Of a stretch of 5,327 nucleotides of DNA, positions 1 through 5,327 are shown in pieces. The stretch comes from Bacilli bacterium (GTDB taxonomy: Bacteria > Bacillota > Bacilli > RF39 > UBA660), in the NCBI GenBank assembly GCA_017525855.1, contig JAFXSE010000024.1, positions 1 through 5,327 of the forward strand, given 5' to 3'. Position 1 is the stretch's first letter, and each line of letters opens with the position of its first letter. The notes beneath the pieces were generated by a model. The model was not told the origin of the DNA and did not search any database. It saw only the letters and a program-made list of their open reading frames with translations. The translations under genes and the position numbers were made by a program.

Positions 1-1
1 A

Positions 2-79
2 AACATTCAAGGAGAACAAGTTCCAGTTTTTCCGCCAAATTTTGTTTATTCTTATTTAGTCGGAGATTATAATAAAGAA
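2..79 (+). other. In-frame coding sequence upstream of the first visible Met
   Basis: These 26 codons have no stop and match the downstream protein in style: hydrophobic/Tyr-rich strand-like sequence (VPVFPPNFVYSYLVGDY) running straight into MRFQVEGEQRGVYIIFAL. VGDYNKEMRFQVEGEQ reads as one continuous beta-hairpin-like stretch, and the similar VGDYITLTV recurs around residue 70. This supports coding before base 80 rather than a 5' untranslated leader. The A/T-only stretches typical of the noncoding tail at 5084-5314 are also absent here. Confidence 0.85.
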
Positions 80-3000
80 ATGAGATTCCAAGTTGAAGGA
101 GAACAAAGAGGTGTTTATATTATATTTGCTTTAGAAGGTTCATCAAAAGCAACATTAAGTGTTGACAATGCTTATGAATCTTATTCTTATAAATCTGCAA
201 AAATTATTTATCGTTATATTGATGAATCTGATGATTCTGACTCAATGGCTAGTATTACTGTTAAAAATGCAGAAGTCGGAGATTATATAACTTTAACTGT
301 TCATTTAGTCAACAATACTGAAATGTATCTAGGTGTTGCTGAAAATGGATTTTTAGAGCCAAATGGACCGGAAATTACTGGATATTTAGAACGTGATGTT
401 ATGAATGAAGAATGCTTTCCTCTAGATTTATCTCTTGAAAAATATTATAGTATGAGTAAATTATATGTAACAGCAAGAATATATACAAAATATGGTTGGT
501 TTTTCTTGGAAGATGAAAAGAGAACTTTTTTGCCTGAATATGATATAGAAATAGTTGATGGATTTCTTACCTTCCAAATGGAAAATAATAGAAAATTGAA
601 TTATTTATGCTTTGAATTGCCAAGAGGAGAAGGACCTTTTAACGTTTATAAAATGGTTTTTTCTTTCCAATTAACAGAACCTAATAGTCTCAATTCTTTA
701 TATAATTATTATCCTCCCCAATTATCCGGAGAAATTTATAGAAGAATGATTCCAAAAGGAAGCATTGCCTTTTTTTATGCAAGTAAAACTGATCCTAGTG
801 CTGAAAAATATGATTATAGTTTATTTAGAAGAAAAGGTCTAGTTAAATCATATATTGGTGATTGTAGAACTTACCCCGATTGTCATTATGAAAAAGATCA
901 ATTAGGTAATTTAATTGCACCAATTCCTACTAATCAAATGACAATTTGGACTGTTCGTGAAGATAAATCATCAGCCCTTGGAAAAGAAAAATATGTAATT
1001 GTTGCTTATTGTGAAGATGATGATAATGAAAGTAAAGGATATTGTGAATTTGAAACAAGTATTATTCCAAAAAAACAAGATATATATTTAGTCGAAGATG
1101 AAATTTTTTCTAAATATGTGGTTAAAGAAGAACAAGGCGTATTTAGAGCAGATATACAAAGTGGAAGACAAATTCAAAGATTAACTATTGATATAATGAT
1201 TTATAGCGGAGATGTTACTTTTAATTGCTATGGAAAAGATGTGAGTGATAAAGGAAAAGAAGTAGTTATAACAAGTTATAATAAATATTATTTATCAAAT
1301 AAAGTATTTTATCATATTAATTTGGGTCAATTAACATTAGAACAAGTAGTTATTGAATATAAAGCTGAACTTAATTCATTTTTCACTATTAGATATGGAA
1401 TTCATAGCTTTAACTTAGTCCAATTAGAAGAAAATGTTGCTTCTGGTCAAAGCTATTTAGTCCAAATTGATCCAACTACTGCAAATAGGGATAAAACTGT
1501 ATATCTTTCAAATCAATTTTATAAAAATAAAAATCCATTTGTAGCAAACTTTTTCGCATTAAATTGCGAATTTCAAGTAACAAGAGCAGGTAAAGAATTA
1601 AATTTCTATGATGGATATGCACAAGAAATTTTAGATTCATCTTCTTCTTCAGAATATAATTTTGAAAATTATAATTATCATATTAAAATTACAGAAACAG
1701 ATTTATCAAATTATAATAAAAAAATGTGCATGCTATATGTGGCTGGATGCGAAATGGAATCAAAAATTGATAGAGATATAATAGTTGGAGAAAATATAAA
1801 TCAACAAATTATTTTTAATAATGATAATTTCAAAAAAATAAGATTTTTATATCCTCATGCCGATGCTTCTAAAGATTTAGCAGTTCATGTAAATGTAATA
1901 GATAAAGCTTTTTATAAAATTAATATTTTAGCAAATGGTAAATCTTTAAGAGATGTAACAGTAACAAGAACTCAAACTTTTTATATAAAAGGAAATGTTA
2001 TTATTAATTATTGCCAAGAAAATACTATGTGTCCAATTGTTGTCGAAGCTACTTATGACAATAAAATTATAGATACAGATCCAATGTTAGAAATAACTAT
2101 TAGAGAAATTAAAAATACTCCAACATATTTACAAAAAGGTCAAGCTAAATTAGATTTTGTATGTGGGGATAGATTTTATTATTTATATACTGATATTGGT
2201 AAAAATGAAATTGGGGAAATAACTGTTAATTTCTTGAGAGAATTCGGAAGTATATGGGCAAAAGTAGTAAGAAAAGATCAAACTTATCCTGATGAAGAAG
2301 CAAATTGGAGAGGTATATATAGAATGCCTTCAGAAGATTGGGTAGATTCTTTAGCATATAATGGATATACAAAAAAAATAGTTGTTAATCCTGAAAATAC
2401 TGTGGATTGTATTGAAGGATGCTATTTATTAATGTCTGTACAAATTTCACAAATTGGTGAATATGTCGAAGATTCTAAATTTTATCCATTTTCAATTTTA
2501 ACTAGAATTACTCCAAGTAGTAGAGCTTATACCGATATTCAAAAAGTTGTAATTCAAGTTGATGAATTTATAATTGGAAATGTTGATGTTGCAGGTAATG
2601 AAAGAATTTATGAATTTTACGAAATTTGGCTTCCTCACGATTCTAAAATTGTTGAATTTGATTGGCAATCTTCAGTTGTTGGATTATACATAAACTTAGG
2701 AGGTTCAAGACCAACAACCAAAAATGCTCATTTCAAATTATTACCCCCAGGAAGAGAAACTGTTTTATCCTTAACAAAAGAAGAAATAATAAATAAAGCA
2801 AAAGAACTAAAAATTTCTACTCCATATACTAATTCACTTCAAGATATTAATTTAGTTATAGGTATTTGGACTGATAAAACAGATTCAATTGATACTGAGC
2901 TTTATTCTTTAAGAGTACATCAACCTCAATTTGAAGACGAAGATCCATTAGATATTATTTTAGTTAATACTGATCAAAAAATAATGTGTAATCCAAAAGA

Positions 3001-5083
3001 AATTTCTACAGGTCAATATAGATGCTTATTTGTTGTTACATATGATGACGATGATGTAAATATGTTTACTCCTTTATTAGCCTATGGAGAATCTTTAAAT
3101 CATGGAGCTTTAACTTATATGTATGCAAATTATATTGATAGAAAAATTTATGATCAATATATTATAAATGATTTAAATAGTCGGGTACCAACACTCCAAA
3201 CCGCTGAATTAAATAGTAAAATAGATGGTGTTAATTATATTTATACAAGTACTTTGAAAAAAGAAAAATATATGTTTATTAATGTAATGACTGATAGAGC
3301 AGATCCAATAATGATGGTTACTTCTATGCCTGTATACAATTATATTTCATATGATTTATTTGAATACTATCCAAATCCAACTACTGAACAATTATTATCA
3401 ATCCCTGGACAACAATTAAGACTTGCATTCCCCGGAACTGATAGTATTATGGTTGATATAGTATGTTTAAATGGCCATGCTGAAGTTAGTTGGAAAAGTG
3501 ACCCAGATACTGTTTTTGTTTTAAGAGGAATAGGAGATAGAATAAGTTTATCATCTGGAAAAAATGTCGATCAACTTTTTATTCGTAAAGTAAATTATAA
3601 TATTATTAATGACAAAAAATTAACTGCTATGGAGGACCCAGGATTTGCATTTTATATTAAATATCGTTTAAGAAGAGCTGAAGATGAAATCACTTTTGAA
3701 GAAATAAATTATGGAAAATCTTTAGAAATGTCCTTTAAAGATACTGATTTACCCGTAGTTTTATACAGTAAAATTGGTACCGAATACCGAGATGTAAATG
3801 TTGCTGTAACATTTAAGGATAATGAACTTGCCCCAAGTGGAGAATACCCACAAAATCCATTATTAGTTTCCGCCCAATTAGTTAAAGAAAAAACTATTTA
3901 TGAATCAAAAAATGATAAAGATATAAATCCTTCAATTGAAAGATCACAAAGAGGTAATTATGATACAGCTTTAAAAACCGCTCAAATATTTTTAAGTGAA
4001 GATAAAATAAAATCATATAATATAAAAGAAGCTGATAATCCTACTCTTTATATAAGAATTGATAAAGTTGGAATTTTCGAAGAAACAACATATAGTAAAT
4101 TCCAAGTTGAAGCCCAAGTTTCAGGCGTAAATGATGGTGTAATTCCGGTAGAAAAAGTTTATCATTATGGAAGAGTTAGAAATTCTGCTTGGCAACAAAC
4201 TTTTTATAGATTAAGAGTTGATAAGGCTAGACCTTATATGAGAGTACAAGTTGCTTTTAATAGTGAAAATCTTGATTTTGTTATTAGTGATAATGAAAAT
4301 AATAGAAGAACTAATATTACTTTTGATAGTACTGAAAAAGCAAGAGGAAAAGTTTATGTAACATTTAAAGTAGCTGACAATTTAGATTTGTATTATTTAT
4401 ATATTTTTAAAAAAACTAGAACAACAAATGAAGAATATTTAAATAATTATGCTTTTAAATATATAAATGGAAGAACCTTAGCTGAATTAATTGATTACCC
4501 TATTTCAATTTCACCTGAATTTACATATTCTGAAGGCGACGAAGATAAAAATACTCATGTTATAACTTGTACTTTTAATAAATTAAATATTACTAATGGA
4601 AAAGCAAATGTTACTTATTTCTTTAAAGTTGTAGAAAATAAAACTCATATTTATGGAGAAGAAGTAAATACTATAGCAGTAACTGAATCACCATATTATT
4701 CCGTATTTAAAAGAAATCCAGATGATAATAATGGAAAAATTACTTTAACTGCAAAAGGTGATATATCAAATTGGGTTTATTTGAATGTAATTGCACAAGT
4801 ACAACAAAATAATGTTTTAGAATATATTTCTTATAATGGAAAAAAATTGGTAAGACCAGCTCCAAAAAGTAGCGGAGATTCTGATTCTGGAAAAACTAGT
4901 ACTACTTTATTTTTAATTGTTGGAGGTATTTTATTACTAATTGTTATTGCTCTTGTTGCTATTATTTTGATATTCCAACAAAGAAATAAAGCCTTATTGA
5001 ACCAAGTAAAACATGTTTCTTTCCAACAAACTAATACTAATAATAATGTTGATCCTAATTTGTTGCTTCAAAAATCTCAATAA
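2..5083 (+). CDS. 5'-truncated giant type I single-pass membrane protein, function unknown
   Basis: The frame is open from base 2 (first complete codon) to a TAA at 5081-5083, giving at least 1,693 residues. The first Met (base 80) is preceded by 26 in-frame sense codons (NIQGEQVPVFPPNFVY...), and no signal peptide follows it, so the true start, presumably with a signal peptide, lies left of the window. Residue numbers here count from that Met. The body (1-1591) is rich in beta-forming residues, with many Tyr, Ile and Val, 19 cysteines and six N-x-S/T sequons. A Pro/Ser/Gly/Asp linker (1592-1607), one transmembrane helix (1610-1632) and a 35-residue tail follow. No catalytic motif was seen. 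The layout suggests a cell-surface or endomembrane receptor or adhesin, which is inference only. No intron interrupts it. Codon use is strongly A/T-ending: AGA predominates for Arg and I found no in-frame CAG for Gln. I do not recognise the family. The reading frame and topology are secure; the role is not. Confidence 0.93.
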   Translation, partial: NIQGEQVPVFPPNFVYSYLVGDYNKEMRFQVEGEQRGVYIIFALEGSSKATLSVDNAYESYSYKSAKIIYRYIDESDDSDSMASITVKNAEVGDYITLTVHLVNNTEMYLGVAENGFLEPNGPEITGYLERDVMNEECFPLDLSLEKYYSMSKLYVTARIYTKYGWFFLEDEKRTFLPEYDIEIVDGFLTFQMENNRKLNYLCFELPRGEGPFNVYKMVFSFQLTEPNSLNSLYNYYPPQLSGEIYRRMIPKGSIAFFYASKTDPSAEKYDYSLFRRKGLVKSYIGDCRTYPDCHYEKDQLGNLIAPIPTNQMTIWTVREDKSSALGKEKYVIVAYCEDDDNESKGYCEFETSIIPKKQDIYLVEDEIFSKYVVKEEQGVFRADIQSGRQIQRLTIDIMIYSGDVTFNCYGKDVSDKGKEVVITSYNKYYLSNKVFYHINLGQLTLEQVVIEYKAELNSFFTIRYGIHSFNLVQLEENVASGQSYLVQIDPTTANRDKTVYLSNQFYKNKNPFVANFFALNCEFQVTRAGKELNFYDGYAQEILDSSSSSEYNFENYNYHIKITETDLSNYNKKMCMLYVAGCEMESKIDRDIIVGENINQQIIFNNDNFKKIRFLYPHADASKDLAVHVNVIDKAFYKINILANGKSLRDVTVTRTQTFYIKGNVIINYCQENTMCPIVVEATYDNKIIDTDPMLEITIREIKNTPTYLQKGQAKLDFVCGDRFYYLYTDIGKNEIGEITVNFLREFGSIWAKVVRKDQTYPDEEANWRGIYRMPSEDWVDSLAYNGYTKKIVVNPENTVDCIEGCYLLMSVQISQIGEYVEDSKFYPFSILTRITPSSRAYTDIQKVVIQVDEFIIGNVDVAGNERIYEFYEIWLPHDSKIVEFDWQSSVVGLYINLGGSRPTTKNAHFKLLPPGRETVLSLTKEEIINKAKELKISTPYTNSLQDINLVIGIWTDKTDSIDTELYSLRVHQPQFEDEDPLDIILVNTDQKIMCNPKEISTGQYRCLFVVTYDDDDVNMFTPLLAYGESLNHGALTYMYANYIDRKIYDQYIINDLNSRVPTLQTAELNSKIDGVNYIYTSTLKKEKYMFINVMTDRADPIMMVTSMPVYNYISYDLFEYYPNPTTEQLLSIPGQQLRLAFPGTDSIMVDIVCLNGHAEVSWKSDPDTVFVLRGIGDRISLSSGKNVDQLFIRKVNYNIINDKKLTAMEDPGFAFYIKYRLRRAEDEITFEEINYGKSLEMSFKDTDLPVVLYSKIGTEYRDVNVAVTFKDNELAPSGEYPQNPLLVSAQLVKEKTIYESKNDKDINPSIERSQRGNYDTALKTAQIFLSEDKIKSYNIKEADNPTLYIRIDKVGIFEETTYSKFQVEAQVSGVNDGVIPVEKVYHYGRVRNSAWQQTFYRLRVDKARPYMRVQVAFNSENLDFVISDNENNRRTNITFDSTEKARGKVYVTFKVADNLDLYYLYIFKKTRTTNEEYLNNYAFKYINGRTLAELIDYPISISPEFTYSEGDEDKNTHVITCTFNKLNITNGKANVTYFFKVVENKTHIYGEEVNTIAVTESPYYSVFKRNPDDNNGKITLTAKGDISNWVYLNVIAQVQQNNVLEYISYNGKKLVRPAPKSSGDSDSGKTSTTLFLIVGGILLLIVIALVAIILIFQQRNKALLNQVKHVSFQQTNTNNNVDPNLLLQKSQ
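1172..3496 (+). other. Loosely repeated beta-strand motifs in the ectodomain (possible PPC-like or Ig-like modules)
   Basis: Four stretches share a pattern of alternating hydrophobics, a Gly or Ser turn, then a second alternating strand: residues 365-383 (LTIDIMIYSGDVTF), 711-729 (EITVNFLREFGSIWAKV), 855-873 (KIVEFDWQSSVVGLYINL) and 1121-1139 (IMVDIVCLNGHAEVSW). Downstream of them lie strands with Cys, such as CIEGCYLLMSV (777-787) and MCMLYVAGCE (549-558). The shape resembles the core of PPC-type sandwich domains (L-x-V-x-L-x-x-x-x-G-x-x-x-L/V). Spacing between motifs is uneven (346, 144 and 266 residues), so these are diverged modules at best. Domain identity is tentative and was judged by eye. 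Confidence 0.3.
4856..4903 (+). other. Membrane-proximal Pro/Ser/Gly/Asp linker
   Basis: Residues 1592-1607 (RPAPKSSGDSDSGKTS) are small, polar and lacking in bulky hydrophobics, in contrast to the beta-rich sequence before them and the membrane helix after them. This is typical of a flexible juxtamembrane stalk on the luminal side. Its Ser/Thr content could carry O-linked sugars, which is inference. Confidence 0.6.
4907..4975 (+). other. Single C-terminal transmembrane helix
   Basis: Residues 1610-1632 form an uninterrupted 23-residue hydrophobic run (LFLIVGGILLLIVIALVAII, then LIF) without a charged or polar residue. It is flanked by a polar linker on the N-terminal side and by QQRNK on the C-terminal side. 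Positive charges after the helix (R1635, K1637, then K1643) place the short tail in the cytoplasm by the positive-inside rule and make this a type I topology. No other equally hydrophobic run was seen in the visible protein. Confidence 0.93.
4976..5080 (+). other. Cytoplasmic tail with acidic dileucine-type motif
   Basis: The last 35 residues (1633-1667) start basic, contain VKHVSF, a Thr/Asn-rich spacer (QQTNTNNN), and then DPNLLL at 1658-1663. DPNLLL fits the [D/E]xxxL[L/I] adaptor-binding consensus for sorting to endosomes or lysosome-related compartments. The tail has no kinase, ITAM-like or other enzymatic domain, so the protein is more likely a cargo, adhesion or sorting receptor than a signalling enzyme. 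The motif is visible; its use as a sorting signal is inferred. Confidence 0.6.
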
Positions 5084-5101
5084 AACTGAATAAAATGATA
5101 A
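5081..5101 (+). other. Stop codon followed by reinforcing in-frame stops
   Basis: The frame ends TAA at 5081, and the same frame then reads AAC TGA ATA AAA TGA TAA (TGA at 5087 and 5096, TAA at 5099). Both TAA and TGA occur here and neither occurs in the preceding 1,693 codons. This fits a standard code with the protein ending at SQ. Confidence 0.85.
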
Positions 5102-5106
5102 ATAAA
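5101..5106 (+). promoter_or_regulatory. Candidate poly(A) signal AATAAA
   Basis: An AATAAA begins 18 bases after the stop codon. Three more copies occur at 5157, 5185 and 5190. In a 94% A+T sequence such hexamers are expected by chance, so the position of the first one near the stop is only suggestive. Confidence 0.2.
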
Positions 5107-5258
5107 TATAATTGATATATAATATAATAATATAAATCTTTACTAAAACTAGAGTAAATAAATCAATATTAAAATTAAATTTAAAATAAAATAAAAGTTA
5201 TTTAAAAATAATTATTATTAATTTAAATTATTAATTTTTATTTTTTATTATTTATTCA

Positions 5259-5290
5259 TTAATTAATTTTTAATTTTAAAAATTAATTAA
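5259..5290. repeat. 32-base inverted repeat close to the telomere
   Basis: TTAATTAATTTTTAA (5259-5273) is followed after TT by its exact reverse complement TTAAAAATTAATTAA (5276-5290): 15-base arms with a 2-base centre and no mismatch. It contains only A and T. It ends 24 bases before the telomeric repeat. It could form a hairpin in RNA or a cruciform in DNA, or be a chance product of the base composition. Confidence 0.75.
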
Positions 5291-5314
5291 ATTTATTTTA
5301 TTTATTTCTAATAT

Positions 5315-5327
5315 GGGGATTGGGGAT
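5315..5327 (+). repeat. Telomeric repeat, unit GGGGATT, at the right chromosome end
   Basis: The window ends GGGGATTGGGGAT, nearly two copies of a 7-base unit, directly after 117 bases that contain no G at all. The G-rich strand reads toward the end of the molecule, as telomerase-made DNA does. The unit (complement CCCCAAT in another phase) is a G4 plus A/T repeat like those of ciliates (GGGGTT in Tetrahymena, GGGGTTTT in Oxytricha) but with an A. Only 13 bases are present, so the period rests on a single spacing. Confidence 0.8.

Larger units (their letters stand above)
5084..5314. other. AT-saturated 3' flank / subtelomeric noncoding region
   Basis: This 231-base stretch holds only 13 G or C bases (about 94% A+T), much more extreme than the coding region. 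From 5198 to 5314 there is no G and only two C (5257, 5308). I see no reading frame, RNA gene or coding signal in it. It must contain the 3' untranslated region and cleavage site of the gene and the whole subtelomere. Its small size fits compact ciliate macronuclear chromosomes. Confidence 0.8.

Noticed and set aside
10..16. AGGAGA stretch resembling a bacterial ribosome binding site
   Set aside because: It lies inside the open frame (Gly-Glu codons), more than 60 bases before the Met, and everything else points to a eukaryote.
80..82. ATG at base 80 as the translation start
   Set aside because: The frame is open and protein-like for all 26 codons before it, and no signal peptide follows although the protein has a type I membrane layout.
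863..883. C-x5-C (262-268) and C-x5-C (645-651) as metal-binding or redox motifs
   Set aside because: No partner Cys/His pairs lie at zinc-finger spacing, and the protein is predicted to be luminal; disulfides are the simpler explanation.
1637..1651. Short poly-Ser run (five Ser, TCA/TCT codons) as a microsatellite or functional linker
   Set aside because: It is too short and uses mixed codons; it is likely just a loop in the ectodomain.
2164..2216. Internal GGGG runs (GTGGGGAT near 2163, TTGGGGAA near 2211) as internal telomere-like repeats
   Set aside because: They are single copies, about 49 bases apart, and fall inside well-formed coding sequence (CGD and IGE codons).
5157..5195. Further AATAAA hexamers (5157, 5185, 5190) as poly(A) signals
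   Set aside because: The region is about 94% A+T, so such hexamers are expected by chance; none can be preferred from sequence alone.
5219..5230. Short palindrome TAATTTAAATTA
   Set aside because: Twelve A/T bases of palindrome are expected by chance in sequence of this composition.
1..5327. Origin from a low-GC bacterium or an anaerobic gut fungus
   Set aside because: A type I layout with a dileucine-type tail does not suit a bacterium, and the terminal GGGGATT repeat does not match the TTAGGG-type telomeres usual in fungi.

Overview
The window reads as the right-hand end of a very AT-rich eukaryotic chromosome, most likely a macronuclear chromosome of a ciliate that uses the standard genetic code. 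The evidence is a single intronless reading frame that fills almost the whole window, a 94% A+T tail of about 230 bases behind it, and a terminal G-rich repeat of unit GGGGATT (13 bases present). That repeat runs 5'->3' toward the end, which is the polarity of a telomeric G-strand. Gln is encoded only by CAA, Trp only by TGG, and the stop is TAA with in-frame TGA and TAA codons just behind it, so no stop-codon reassignment is needed. A G4-plus-A/T telomere with standard code fits litostome ciliates such as the rumen entodiniomorphids. That placement is inference, partly from an unverified memory that such ciliates have CCCCAAT-type telomeres.

Layout. Bases 2-5083 (+) are one coding region, open from the left edge of the window and therefore missing its 5' end. 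At least 1,693 residues are visible. Bases 5084-5314 are a short, almost pure A/T 3' flank holding weak poly(A)-type hexamers and a 32-base inverted repeat. Bases 5315-5327 are the start of the telomere. The gene is transcribed toward the chromosome end and stops about 230 bases short of it, as expected of compact ciliate macronuclear chromosomes.

The protein looks like a giant type I membrane protein. A beta-rich, cysteine-containing, potentially N-glycosylated luminal or extracellular region of more than 1,590 residues leads through a short Pro/Ser/Gly/Asp linker to one 23-residue transmembrane helix. A 35-residue cytoplasmic tail follows, ending in an acidic dileucine-type sequence (DPNLLL). 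I do not recognise the family. The ectodomain has loosely repeated beta-strand motifs that resemble bacterial-type pre-peptidase C-terminal (PPC-like) or Ig-like sandwiches, but this is a weak resemblance. A surface, phagosomal or endolysosomal receptor or adhesin is a reasonable guess, not a demonstrated function.
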